Of a stretch of DNA of 64,000 nucleotides, positions 54,717 through 63,989 are shown piece after piece (position 1 is the stretch's first letter; each line of letters opens with the position of its first letter). Both the position numbers and the translations under genes were made by a program. Under the pieces are notes generated by a model. It made no database searches, had not been told where the DNA came from, and saw nothing but the letters and a program-made list of their open reading frames with translations. Source of the DNA: DATJGR01 sp963780795 (lineage in GTDB: Bacteria; Pseudomonadota; Gammaproteobacteria; Pseudomonadales; Azotimanducaceae); assembly GCA_963780795.1 (NCBI GenBank), contig CAWADH010000009.1:1-64000 (forward strand), given 5' to 3'.

Positions 54717-55607
54717 ATGAGCAGATGGGAGCGGCCCAGTTCGAACACGATCCCCGACTGGTTCTTCAAGGCGGTCGAAACCGAATCGCAGGAAAGGCGC
54801 GTCGAGGTAGAGGAGTGCGACGTTGCATATCGGCGGTGGGCCGGCGACAACGGTCCCGGTCTGTTGTTCATTCACGGCATGAATGCGCATTCGCGCTGGT
54901 GGGACTTCATCGCCCCTCAGTTTGCTGGTGAGTATCGCGTTGCGGCGATGGACCTCACCGGAATGGGCGATTCCGACTTCCGTTACGAATACGATCCGGC
55001 CACGTATGCCGCCGAGATCAGCGGCGTGCTGGACGATGCCAGCTTCGGCCCTGACAGCATCGTCGTGGCGCACAGCTTCGGCGGTTACATGTCGGTGAAG
55101 GCGGCCAATCTGTTTCCCGATCGCTTCGCTGCGCTCGTGCTGGTCGATTCCGGTATCCGCCATCCGGACGAGCCCGTGCCCGATCGTCCGCCAATGGGCG
55201 GCCGCGCGAAACGCTACCCCGATCGAGAAACCGCGCTGACGCGATTCCGGCTGCAACCGCCGCAACCGTGCGAGAACCAGTACATCCTCGATTACATCGC
55301 GCGGCATTCGCTGATGCCGGCCGACGGCGGCTGGACCTGGAAGTTCGACGACGATCTGCTCGACACGCTGAAGGGCGCCGAGCGGTTCGCCGACGACTAC
55401 AAAGGGCTGCGCTGCAAGGTCGGCGTGATCTACGGCGAGAACAGCGAGCTGTTCTCGAAGCGCACGCTCGAGTACATGCGCGAGCTGATCCCGCAGGATT
55501 TTCCGGCGATCGGCGTAAAGGACGCGCAACACCACGTATTTCTCGATCAACCGGAACGGTTCGTCGAAGCGCTGCGGGAGATGCTCGCTACGCTGAGAGG
55601 GACCTGA
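54717..55607 (+). CDS. Alpha/beta hydrolase
   Basis: The 296-residue cytoplasmic protein has the oxyanion region FIHGMNAHSRWW, MDLTGMGDSD, the nucleophile elbow AHSFGG with Ser120, and a C-terminal histidine in DAQHHVFLDQP. Probably hydrolyses an ester, thioester or C-C bond in the pathway of the two acyl-CoA dehydrogenases just upstream. The substrate cannot be told from sequence. Confidence 0.88.
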   Translation: MSRWERPSSNTIPDWFFKAVETESQERRVEVEECDVAYRRWAGDNGPGLLFIHGMNAHSRWWDFIAPQFAGEYRVAAMDLTGMGDSDFRYEYDPATYAAEISGVLDDASFGPDSIVVAHSFGGYMSVKAANLFPDRFAALVLVDSGIRHPDEPVPDRPPMGGRAKRYPDRETALTRFRLQPPQPCENQYILDYIARHSLMPADGGWTWKFDDDLLDTLKGAERFADDYKGLRCKVGVIYGENSELFSKRTLEYMRELIPQDFPAIGVKDAQHHVFLDQPERFVEALREMLATLRGT

Positions 55608-55808
55608 TCGCGCGGACCGACGCCGTCAGAGGGACTTGGGGATACCGCCGACGGTAGCTGGCTCACCAGCGCAAGCGCATCCCTTCCCCTTCGCGAGGCT
55701 GTCGGGCACGCCGATCCATGGGGAGGTGGTTTGTTTTGCCCATCTGCGGGAAGATGCGTGCCCATGCGTGCATCGTGCTCCCTCGCCCGAACGGTTCCTA
55801 AATAGCTC
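55608..55808. other. 201-base gap rich in small hairpins
   Basis: TACCG-CCGA-CGGTA and GCTGG-CTCA-CCAGC lie side by side inside a GGGAT/ATCCC pair (about 55638-55683). Further on, ATGCGTGC occurs twice (from 55754). It may be a structured leader for the RND genes or an operon end. No known riboswitch consensus was recognised. Confidence 0.3.
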
Positions 55809-55817
55809 GTGTCGACA

Positions 55818-56921
55818 ATGCATTTACTCCTGCGTTCGACGCGGACCGCTGTGCTGTTCGTCGGTGTTGCGTCGATTTTGGCCGGATGTAGCCGAGAGGC
55901 GTCCGTGCCGGCGCCCGTGGCGCCTTCGAAAGCCGTCAGCGTCGTGACCGTTTCGTCGCGTGCCATCGAGGGCGGCCTGATCGCGTCCGGCTCGCTTATG
56001 CCGCGCGAAGACACCGCGGTGTTCTCCGATCTCAACGGCTATCGCGTGGCGGAAGTGTTGGTCGAGGAGGGCGTGTGGGTGACGGGCGGCCAACCCTTGG
56101 CGCGGCTCGACGACACGCTGCTGCGGTCGCAACTCGAGCAGCAGGCAGCGCTCGCGACGCAGCTTGCGGTGCAGGCCGAACGGGCAGAAGCAGAAGCAGC
56201 GCGCGTAAAGGATCTCGATAACGCCAGCGTGTTTGCGCAGGAACAGATCGAGGCGCGCCGGTTTGCCGCCAAGGCGGCACGCGCGCAAGCCGACGCGCAG
56301 GCCGCGTCGGCGCGCGATCTGCGCACCCGCGAGGAGAAAATGATCATCCGGGCGCCGTATGCCGGGTTGGTGATAGAGCGCAACGTGCGCGTGGGCGACA
56401 TGGGGGGCGGCGGCACGCCGTGGTTCCGTATCGCCAAAGACGGCCAGATCGAGTTGGCTGCCGATGTGTCCGAGAACGCGTTGACGCGACTGCAGGTGGG
56501 TTCCGCTGCCAAGGTCATCCTCGCGGATGGAACCGAAGTCGACGGCACTGTGCGCCTCGTCAGCCCGCGCGTCGATGCCAATACGAAGCTCGGAAAGGTG
56601 CGCATCGAACTGCCGGTCACCGCATCGATCCGTGCAGGCGGTTTTGCGCGGGCGCGGTTTACCGGCATTTCGGCTGCGACCGTAGCGGTCCCCGAAACCG
56701 CGGTTTTGTACGACGCCGACGGCGCCGCGGTGATGCTGGTCGGACCAGACAACACGATCGGCCGCGCGCCGATCGTCACCGGACAGCGCGGCGGCGGTTA
56801 CGTGGAACTGGTCAGCGGGCCGCCGGTCGGTTCCCGGGTGGTCGCCAAGGCTGCGGCCATGCTGGTGACCGGAGATAAGATCGTCCCCGTTGAAACTGCA
56901 CCGGTGGCACCGCCGTCGTGA
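55818..56921 (+). CDS. RND efflux periplasmic adaptor (membrane fusion protein), lipoprotein
   Basis: The 367-residue adaptor has a lipobox LAGC (Cys24), a barrel-sandwich (lipoyl) domain split around an alanine-rich coiled coil (about 95-175), ending MIIRAPYAGLVIERNVRVGD, then a beta-barrel and membrane-proximal domain. It links the inner-membrane pump to an outer-membrane channel, which is not encoded here. GTG 55809 is an alternative start; neither has a good ribosome-binding site. The stop overlaps the pump gene. Confidence 0.9.
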   Translation: MHLLLRSTRTAVLFVGVASILAGCSREASVPAPVAPSKAVSVVTVSSRAIEGGLIASGSLMPREDTAVFSDLNGYRVAEVLVEEGVWVTGGQPLARLDDTLLRSQLEQQAALATQLAVQAERAEAEAARVKDLDNASVFAQEQIEARRFAAKAARAQADAQAASARDLRTREEKMIIRAPYAGLVIERNVRVGDMGGGGTPWFRIAKDGQIELAADVSENALTRLQVGSAAKVILADGTEVDGTVRLVSPRVDANTKLGKVRIELPVTASIRAGGFARARFTGISAATVAVPETAVLYDADGAAVMLVGPDNTIGRAPIVTGQRGGGYVELVSGPPVGSRVVAKAAAMLVTGDKIVPVETAPVAPPS

Positions 56922-59900
56922 CAGACCAGAACGAGTTTCGGCTCTCCGCATGGGGTATCAGGAACCCGATTCCCGTCACGGTGCTGTTCATCGCGCTCGT
57001 GGTGATGGGCTTGTTCGCCTACTTCAAATTGCCGATCAAGAACTTCCCGAACGTGGAGTTCCCGGCCGTCGCGGTCATCGTGACGCGCAACGGCGCGGCG
57101 CCGGCCGAGATGGAAAGCCAGATCACCCGGCAGATGGAGAACTCGATGGCCGGGCTCGCGAACGTTCAGAACATCGCCTCGACGATCACGCAGGGTTCTT
57201 CGACGACCGTCGTTCAGTTCTACCTGGGGACGGATCTGCAGAAGGCCCTGGACGACGTTCGCACGCGTACCGATCAGGCCCGCGCCGACCTGCCGCGCGA
57301 CGTCGATCCGCCGTTGGTCCGGCGACTCGAGATCGATGACCAGCCGATCATCACTTACGCCGTTTCTGCGCCCGCGATGTCGACACAGGAACTGTCCTGG
57401 TTCATCGAAGACACCGTTGCCCGCACCCTGCAGGGCGCGCCCGGGGTTGCGCAGGTCAGCCGCGTGGGTGGAGTGGATCGCGAGATCAACGTCGTCCTGG
57501 ATCCCGACCGACTCTCCGCGCAAGGACTGACCGCCGACAACGTGAACCAGGCGCTCGCGGTCGCGAGTCTCGATGCGCCGGGTGGACGCGTGACGGTAGG
57601 CGGTCGCGAACAGACGTTGCGCATTCTCGGCGCCGCGGCCACGGTCGAGCAGATCCGCAACATCACCATCCCGACGGGCGGCGGGCGTTCGGTGCGGCTC
57701 TCCGATGTTGCGGATGTTGGAGACGGTTCCGCAGAGGTGCGCTCCTTTGCGCTGCTCAACGGCTCGCCCGTGGTCGGGTTCCAGGTCAGCAAGGTCAAAG
57801 ACGCCAGCGAAATCACGACGGAAAACGGCGTTTCCGCCGCCATTGAAAAGTTGCTGAAGACGCACGAAGGCTTGTCGATCACGAAGATCCTGTCGCGCGT
57901 GGACCAGACCCGGGCCGGCTTCATTGCCACCTGGCACACGTTGCTCGAGGGCATGCTGCTCGCGGCGCTCGTCGTGTTCGTTTTTCTGCGTGACTGGCGC
58001 TCGACGCTGATCACCGCCATCGCGATGCCGGTGTCGCTGGTTCCGACCTTCTTCTTCATGAGCGTGCTGGGGTTCAGCCTGAACATGGTGACCCTGCTGG
58101 GGCTGACGCTCGTGATCGGCATCCTGGTCGACGACGCCATCGTCGAAATCGAGAACATCGAGAAGCGCGTGTACCGCGGGCTGCGCCCGTACGACGCCGC
58201 CATCCAGGGTGCGGACCAGATTGCCCTGGCCGTCGTGGCGACGACCTTCGCCATCGCCGCCACGTTCTTCCCGGTCGTGTTCATGCCGGGCATTCCCGGC
58301 CAGTTCTTCCGCGAGTTCGGCGTGACGGTGACCGTCGCGGTGCTGTTCTCGCTGCTGGTGGCGCGCCTGTTAACGCCGCTGATGGCGGCCTATTTCCTGG
58401 TGCCGAAGCCGGCCAAGAAACGCCCGGAACTACCGGCGCTGTACCGGCGCGTTCTGACGTGGGCGCTCGATCATCGATGGGCGTCTGTCGTTCTGGCCAC
58501 TGTTCTGTTCTTCCTCTCGATTGCGCTGGTGGTGCCGTTGCCGAAAGGCGTGCAGCCTGAGGGCAATCCGAATTTCCTGAGCGTCGCGATCGAAGCGCCG
58601 CCCGGGTCGACGATCAACGACATGCGCGCGGTCGTCAGCAAGGTTCAGGATCTGCTGGCCGCGCAGCCGGAAGCCGAGTCGGTGTTCGCTCAAGTGGGTA
58701 ACGGCGGCCCGAGCGGAGGCCCCGGCGGTTTCACATCCAGTGCCGGTGTCACCAAAGGCACGGTCACGTTGATCCTGAACCCACACCGACAGTCCCGCGT
58801 CAGCGCGATCCGCGATCGCATACGCCCGAAGCTGCTAGAGATCCCCGACGCACGCTTGACGTTCGACAACGCCGAATTCGGCTCGGCCGGCATCAACGTG
58901 ATTCTGACCAGCGAGACCGGCGACGGTCTCGAAGCGGCGGGCCTCGCGCTGCAACGTCAGATGCGCGCCATACCGGGCATCGTCGATTCGCGCCCCACCA
59001 CACCGCCGAGCGGTCCCGAAATCGTCGTGCGGCCCAAGGCCGACGAGGCCGCGCGTCTGGGTGTGTCGGTCGCAACGATCGCCGCCGCGGCGCGCATCGC
59101 GACGGTGGGCGACATCGACGCCAACGTCGCCAAGCTGAACGAAGGCGAGCGCCGAATTCCGATCCGCGTGCGGCTGCCGCAAAACGCGCGCGCCGATCTG
59201 TCGGTGATCAAGAACATGCGCATTCCCACCGCGATGGGCGGAACGACCACGCTCGAGACCGTGGCCGACGTCTATTTTCAGGCGGGTCCCGCGCAGATCA
59301 GCCGTTTCGACCGCAGGCGCAACCTCACCATTCGCGCCGATCTCACCGGCGGCGTTCAGTTGGGCGACGCGCTCAACAAGGTGGAAGCACTGCCGGTACT
59401 GAAGAATCCGCCGCCCGGACTCGGTCGCGCGTCGCAGGGACAGGAACAGGCGCTGCAACAGCTGACGCTCGGTTTCCTCGTCGCGTTCGTGGAGGCGATC
59501 GGCCTCGTTTACATGGTGATGGTGTTGCTGTTCCGCAGCTTCTTCAAACCGGTGATCATCATGATGGCGCTGCCAACCGCGGTGGGAGGCGCGTTCCTCG
59601 CGCTGCTGCTCGGCGGTTCGATGCTCGGCATTCCGTCGCTGATCGGCTTCCTGATGCTGATGGGACTGGCCGCCAAGAACTCGATCCTGCTGGTCGAGTA
59701 CGCGATCGAGCGCGAACGCGAAGGACACACCCAGCGCGAAGCGTTGCTCGAGGCGTGCAGCGAACGCGCGCGGCCGATCGTGATGACCAGCCTCGCGATG
59801 ATGGCTGGAATGCTGCCGACCGCACTGTCGATCGGCCAGGGGTCGGAGTTCCGCCAACCCATGGCGATCGCGGTGATCGGCGGGCTCATCACGTCGACCG

Positions 59901-60049
59901 TGCTGTCGCTGGTGCTGGTGCCGGTGGTGTACGAATTCGTCGACGACTTCGAGCGCTGGATTCTGCCGCGGCTGTCGCGATTGGCGACGCCGCGGACGGC
60001 GACGCACGCGCGCGACATCGAGAACGGGATTCGGCACGACTTCGACTGA
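56918..60049 (+). CDS. RND multidrug/solute efflux pump, HAE1 type
   Basis: The 1043-residue inner-membrane pump has the expected twelve helices and two large periplasmic loops. The proton-relay aspartates are in GLTLVIGILVDDAIVEIENI, and the second-half motif MLMGLAAKNSILLVEYA is clear. N-terminus AWGIRNPIPVTVLFIALVVMG is typical. GTG start overlaps the adaptor stop. Substrate unknown. Repeat copy D follows the stop by 67 bases. Confidence 0.94.
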   Translation: MTDQNEFRLSAWGIRNPIPVTVLFIALVVMGLFAYFKLPIKNFPNVEFPAVAVIVTRNGAAPAEMESQITRQMENSMAGLANVQNIASTITQGSSTTVVQFYLGTDLQKALDDVRTRTDQARADLPRDVDPPLVRRLEIDDQPIITYAVSAPAMSTQELSWFIEDTVARTLQGAPGVAQVSRVGGVDREINVVLDPDRLSAQGLTADNVNQALAVASLDAPGGRVTVGGREQTLRILGAAATVEQIRNITIPTGGGRSVRLSDVADVGDGSAEVRSFALLNGSPVVGFQVSKVKDASEITTENGVSAAIEKLLKTHEGLSITKILSRVDQTRAGFIATWHTLLEGMLLAALVVFVFLRDWRSTLITAIAMPVSLVPTFFFMSVLGFSLNMVTLLGLTLVIGILVDDAIVEIENIEKRVYRGLRPYDAAIQGADQIALAVVATTFAIAATFFPVVFMPGIPGQFFREFGVTVTVAVLFSLLVARLLTPLMAAYFLVPKPAKKRPELPALYRRVLTWALDHRWASVVLATVLFFLSIALVVPLPKGVQPEGNPNFLSVAIEAPPGSTINDMRAVVSKVQDLLAAQPEAESVFAQVGNGGPSGGPGGFTSSAGVTKGTVTLILNPHRQSRVSAIRDRIRPKLLEIPDARLTFDNAEFGSAGINVILTSETGDGLEAAGLALQRQMRAIPGIVDSRPTTPPSGPEIVVRPKADEAARLGVSVATIAAAARIATVGDIDANVAKLNEGERRIPIRVRLPQNARADLSVIKNMRIPTAMGGTTTLETVADVYFQAGPAQISRFDRRRNLTIRADLTGGVQLGDALNKVEALPVLKNPPPGLGRASQGQEQALQQLTLGFLVAFVEAIGLVYMVMVLLFRSFFKPVIIMMALPTAVGGAFLALLLGGSMLGIPSLIGFLMLMGLAAKNSILLVEYAIEREREGHTQREALLEACSERARPIVMTSLAMMAGMLPTALSIGQGSEFRQPMAIAVIGGLITSTVLSLVLVPVVYEFVDDFERWILPRLSRLATPRTATHARDIENGIRHDFD

Positions 60050-60116
60050 ACGGTTGGAGCGGCGGAGGTTCGGTGCGCCGGACACGCTCGCAGGTGTCCC
60101 ACGGCACCTCCATGGG

Positions 60117-60184
60117 GGGCGACGGATGATCGGTGCTCCGGCCCGGCGTGTGATGCGCCTCCGCACCGATCACCCGTCGCCCTT
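60117..60184 (+). repeat. Repeat copy D, module 1
   Basis: GGGCGACGGATGATCGGTGC (60117-60136) pairs with 60163-60182 with one mismatch. The sequence, loop included, is nearly identical to copy A at 16449-16513. Lies between convergent genes. Confidence 0.88.
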
Positions 60185-60218
60185 CCATCCATCGAGGCCG
60201 CGCCTTCGTTCGGAGATG

Positions 60219-60259
60219 AATAAGTCACCGCCGGTGCCAGGCACCGTCCGACACTTATT
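60219..60259 (+). repeat. Repeat copy D, module 2 (damaged palindrome)
   Basis: AATAAGTCACCGCCGGTGCC (60219-60238) is identical to the left arm at 27402-27421. The right arm has changes in its middle (GGCACCGTCCGACACTTATT). The 30-40-base spacer between modules 1 and 2 also matches copy B in length and partly in sequence. Confidence 0.85.
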
Positions 60260-60320
60260 CGACAGGGCGCCACGCTCGGCGTGTGGTGGATGCGCCGGGA
60301 TTAGCAGCGCTTCCACCGGT

Positions 60321-61196
60321 CTAGCCGAGTTCGAGGAAATCCCGGATCAGATGAGCGACGCGCGGTGCGTGCTCGAGGTGCACGTGGTGGGGACCGTCGA
60401 TGTACTCGATGCGCAGCGCAGGGTGGTGCGCGGCGCGGCGTTCGATGCCGGGTCGGTACCAGCGGTCGCCCTGGTTCGCGACGATCAGCAGGGTCGGCGC
60501 GGTGGAGCGTTGCATCAGCGCGTCGAGCTGGTCGTCGTTCTGGCGCTGCGGCGTGCTGAAACGGATGCGCGGGTCGGTGCGCCACGTGTAGCCGCCGCGC
60601 ACCAGGCGGTGGCCGCGCGCGACCAGCGTCGCCGCGGCGTCCCAGCTCTGGTCGGTTGCTTCGGTGACGCGCTTGATCATCGCGTCGAGGTCGGCGTAGA
60701 CCGGCGGCGACTTGTGCTGCGCCAGCATCTGCTCGATGGCGCGACGGTTAGCCAATACGCCCTCGTTCGAGTCGCCTTCGTGATGCGCGAAGCCGTCGAT
60801 CAGCACCGCGCGCAGGATGCGTTCCGGGAACAGGCCGGCGAGTTCGGTTGCAACGCTTGCGCCCATCGAGTGGCCGATTACGTTGAAGCGATCCCAGCGC
60901 AGGTCATTGGCGATGGCGAGTACGTCCTGCACGTCGAGCAGCGACGTGTAATGAACGCCGGCCGTGCGGTGCGACGAGAAACCGTGTCCGGCGAAATCGG
61001 GAGCGACCAGGTCGAGTTCCGGCAACAACGGCGCGAGGCGGTCGAAGGTGTTGGCGTTGTCGAGCCAGCCGTGCAGCGCGAGCGTGGGAACGCCTGCCGG
61101 ATCGCCCCATGCCTTGGCCGTTAGGCGCAGGCCATTCACGTCGAAATTCAGTTCGTGCGGACGTTGCGATTTCGTGCTGGTAGCGGCGTGCGACAT
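60321..61196 (-). CDS. Alpha/beta hydrolase
   Basis: The 291-residue protein has ALHGWLDNANTFDRLAPLLP, VAPDFAGHGFSSHR, nucleophile elbow GHSMGA with Ser110, and the C-terminal histidine region GPHHVHLEHAPRVA. Close in pattern to the serine-hydrolase-like family with broad esterase activity. Its product role is unknown. It follows a methyltransferase gene by 100 bases on the same strand. Confidence 0.88.
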   Translation of the reverse strand: MSHAATSTKSQRPHELNFDVNGLRLTAKAWGDPAGVPTLALHGWLDNANTFDRLAPLLPELDLVAPDFAGHGFSSHRTAGVHYTSLLDVQDVLAIANDLRWDRFNVIGHSMGASVATELAGLFPERILRAVLIDGFAHHEGDSNEGVLANRRAIEQMLAQHKSPPVYADLDAMIKRVTEATDQSWDAAATLVARGHRLVRGGYTWRTDPRIRFSTPQRQNDDQLDALMQRSTAPTLLIVANQGDRWYRPGIERRAAHHPALRIEYIDGPHHVHLEHAPRVAHLIRDFLELG

Positions 61197-61296
61197 CGGG
61201 ATTGCTTCGCGCCTGCGGTCGACAAAAGCCGGCTAGTCTATGGGCGGCGGGTCGAAACGCAATGCCGGAGGCGTAATTTCGGCGATTACAACCGCA

Positions 61297-61944
61297 TCAA
61301 TTCGCGCAGTGCAGCGCATAAACCCGCCACATCGACAACCCCGGTGCGAAATCGAAGCCGGTTGCACCGGAAAATCCTGCGTCGGCGAAGTCGCGCTCGA
61401 TGGTGGTGCGTTCGACGCACACGCGTCGGCCGAAGCCGCGCGGCAGGGTCGAAGCGTGCTGCTCGCGCAGTCGCCGTCGCCCTTCGCGACTGCCGTCGGT
61501 CCACAACGACACGACGGCGCCGTCGCGAGTGACGCGGCGGATGTCGGCCAGCGCGGCCAAACGATCGTCGCGATGCGCCAGGTGGTGGAGGAAGCGCATG
61601 CACACCACGACGTCGAACGTGCGTTCGCGGAACGGCAGCGCGAATGCCGATCCGCATACGGCGGTGCGGTGGGCGTTCGGCGCCGCGTGCGCGACCGCCT
61701 CGCGCAGCATCGCGTCGCTGTTGTCCACGGCCACGACCGACGACGCGCGCGCGTCGATCACCGGCCAGAACCGGCCCGTACCGCACGCGAGGTCGAGTAC
61801 CGTTTCCATCTTGCGGAAGGTCGCGAGCGCGCGTCCGACGAGCTGGCGCTCGCGCGCGGTCGAGATGCGCGTGCGCAGGTTCTTGCGGTGATGGCGGTGA
61901 TACGCGGACGCCCGCTCGGTGTCGTAGGCAATGATCTCGGGCAA
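61297..61944 (-). CDS. Class I SAM-dependent methyltransferase
   Basis: The 215-residue protein (from TTG 61944) has motif I TVLDLACGTGRFWPVIDA, AVDNSDAMLREA, and FDVVVCMRFLHHLAHRDDRLAAL, typical of Methyltransf_11/25. The TTG is preferred because GGAGG lies 4 bases upstream. A longer frame to ATG 61992 would leave only 9 bases to the divergent sulfatase-like gene and includes residues without homology. Substrate unknown. Confidence 0.82.
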   Translation of the reverse strand: MPEIIAYDTERASAYHRHHRKNLRTRISTARERQLVGRALATFRKMETVLDLACGTGRFWPVIDARASSVVAVDNSDAMLREAVAHAAPNAHRTAVCGSAFALPFRERTFDVVVCMRFLHHLAHRDDRLAALADIRRVTRDGAVVSLWTDGSREGRRRLREQHASTLPRGFGRRVCVERTTIERDFADAGFSGATGFDFAPGLSMWRVYALHCAN

Positions 61945-62001
61945 GCAACCTCCGGGGGCGGTAATCTGCGCGCCGCAGAGAGTCATCGGCAACGCGACCG
62001 C

Positions 62002-63912
62002 ATGTCAACCGTTAGAGACGCAATCGGATCGAGCACACGGGCAACGCGACCGCTCGCGCCGGCACTATGGCGCGCCAGCATGTTCGGTCTCGTGATCGTG
62101 CTGATCGCGCTCGCGCAGTTCGCGGCGACGTGGCGTCCGGTTGATGTGCACGAGATCGCGTTCGTGTTCTTTGCATGGCTCGATCAATCGCTGCTGATCG
62201 CGGCGCCGCTGTTCGGCGTGGCGTGGCTGACGGGTTATCTCGAACGACGAACGAAACGCGGCGCGACCGTGGCGCGAACGATGCGCTTGGTGTTCGCGGT
62301 AGTTGCAACGCTCGTCGCGGCCACGCTGCTGGCCGACGTGCGCATTCACCAGTTGTACGGCTTCCACATCAACGGCTTCGTCTGGAATCTCGTCACGACA
62401 CCAGGCGGCATCGCATCGATGGAAGCGTCGACGGAAACGTGGCTGACCGTGGCAGTGGCCATCGTCGCAGTCTTAACTGCGGTGTTCGGAGGCGTTTGGT
62501 GGCTACAACGGCGCGACAACGTCGCGTTGCGGTTTCGCCGGTGGATCGTCGTCGCTGGCGTGATCGCGGTCGTCGTATGCGATAAGGGGCTTTACGGTTA
62601 TGCGGACCTCTCCGGCAACGGCCAGATGTTGCGCGCGTCGGGATTGTTCCCGTTCTATCAGCCGGTCACGTTCCGGTCGGCTGCCAAACGCGTCGGCATC
62701 GAACCCGCGCCCGCGTTGATCGGGTCGGTGTCGCAGCGCGGCACGCTCGCGTACCCGCGCAAGCCCATCGAGATTGCACCGATTGGAACACCGCCGAACG
62801 TGCTATGGCTCGCGGTCGAGTCGATGCGCTTCGATCTGCTGAACGACACAACGATGCCGCGGTTGTGGGCGTTTGCCGCCGATAATCTGCGCTTCACGCG
62901 TCACCTGAGCGGCGGCAATCGCACGCGCATGGGCATGTTCACGATGTTCTATTCGCTGCACGGCCCGTACTGGTCGCACGTGCTCGAACAGCAGCGCGCT
63001 CCGGTGTTCTTCGACGTGATGGGCCGGCTCGGTTACGACGTGGAAGTGTTCACCAGCGCGAAGTTCTCGTATCCGGAGTTCGATCGCACGATTTTCGTCG
63101 ACGTGCCCCCCGAACGTCGTCACGAATATTTTGAAGACGAAGTGTTCTGGCATCGCGACGAGCACAACGTGGACGCGATCGTCGCGAGCCTCGATAAGCG
63201 CGACACGGCGAAGCCGTTCATGCGTTTTCTATTCTTCGAGAGCACGCACGCGCCGTATCAGTTCCCGGAGCAGGATGCGATCGCGAAACCCTACGGCGAC
63301 GCGATGAACTACGCGCTGATGAATCCGGCGCGTGACATCGAATTGATCCGTAACCGTTACGTCAACGCGGCGCACTTCGTCGACAGCCAGATCGGCCGTC
63401 TGCTCGATTACCTCGACGCGAAGGGGCTGATGCAGAACACCATCGTGGTGGTCACCGGCGACCACGGCGAAGAGCTGCTGGAACACGGTCACTGGGGACA
63501 CGGCTCGGCGTTCGTAGACGAACAGATCCACGTGCCGATGGTGATGCGGATTCCGGGGCAGCCGCCGCGGGTGATCGACACCGTGACGAGCCATCTCGAC
63601 ATCGTGCCGTCGCTGTTGCCTGCATTCGGGGTAACGAATCCGCCGGTGGACTACGCGCTCGGTGCCGACGTGGTGCGTGGTGTGCCGGATCGAACGCGCG
63701 TCATCGCCAGCGAATGGTCTGGTTTCGCGTACATCGACAAAGACTACGTCGCGACCATTCCGCTCAGCGGCGGCTTCGACGCCGACGTCCATCGGCAAGG
63801 GGATTACGCGCCGGTGCCGGCGCTGCCTTTCTTCAAGGCTCACACCGAAGACCTTGCGGAGGTGATGCGGGAGATGTCGGTATTCCTGACGAAGGACGGC
63901 GCCGCGCATTGA
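62002..63912 (+). CDS. YejM-like inner-membrane sulfatase-fold protein (DUF3413 type)
   Basis: The 636-residue protein has five N-terminal membrane helices (about 26-47, 53-75, 90-112, 141-163, 175-193) and a periplasmic alkaline phosphatase/sulfatase fold (about 255-625; VLWLAVESMRFDLL, SGGNRTRMGMFTMFY, VVTGDHGEELLEHGHWGHGSAF). This is the layout of YejM/PbgA, which controls lipopolysaccharide synthesis through LapB and FtsH in enterics. Whether this homologue regulates LPS or is an active transferase is open. It diverges from the methyltransferase gene. Confidence 0.85.
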   Translation: MSTVRDAIGSSTRATRPLAPALWRASMFGLVIVLIALAQFAATWRPVDVHEIAFVFFAWLDQSLLIAAPLFGVAWLTGYLERRTKRGATVARTMRLVFAVVATLVAATLLADVRIHQLYGFHINGFVWNLVTTPGGIASMEASTETWLTVAVAIVAVLTAVFGGVWWLQRRDNVALRFRRWIVVAGVIAVVVCDKGLYGYADLSGNGQMLRASGLFPFYQPVTFRSAAKRVGIEPAPALIGSVSQRGTLAYPRKPIEIAPIGTPPNVLWLAVESMRFDLLNDTTMPRLWAFAADNLRFTRHLSGGNRTRMGMFTMFYSLHGPYWSHVLEQQRAPVFFDVMGRLGYDVEVFTSAKFSYPEFDRTIFVDVPPERRHEYFEDEVFWHRDEHNVDAIVASLDKRDTAKPFMRFLFFESTHAPYQFPEQDAIAKPYGDAMNYALMNPARDIELIRNRYVNAAHFVDSQIGRLLDYLDAKGLMQNTIVVVTGDHGEELLEHGHWGHGSAFVDEQIHVPMVMRIPGQPPRVIDTVTSHLDIVPSLLPAFGVTNPPVDYALGADVVRGVPDRTRVIASEWSGFAYIDKDYVATIPLSGGFDADVHRQGDYAPVPALPFFKAHTEDLAEVMREMSVFLTKDGAAH

Positions 63913-63936
63913 CTTGGTGCGTATACGCCGTATGAT
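63909..63936 (+). promoter_or_regulatory. Strong sigma-70-type promoter for the next gene
   Basis: TTGACT (63909-63914), a 16-base spacer and TATGAT (63931-63936). The TGA stop of the YejM-like gene is part of the -35 hexamer. The promoter points to a gene starting at 63990. Confidence 0.75.
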
Positions 63937-63989
63937 TCATAAATTCGGTGTGTCCCAAGAATTTCGTATCACTTTGAGAGGACGGCGCC

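Noticed and set aside
55630..55690. Known riboswitch
   Set aside because: Loops and core do not match c-di-GMP, TPP, glycine, guanidine or fluoride riboswitch patterns that I could recall.
61945..61992. N-terminal extension of the methyltransferase to ATG 61992
   Set aside because: It would leave 9 bases to the divergent gene start and adds residues without family similarity; GGAGG supports TTG 61944. The longer start remains possible.
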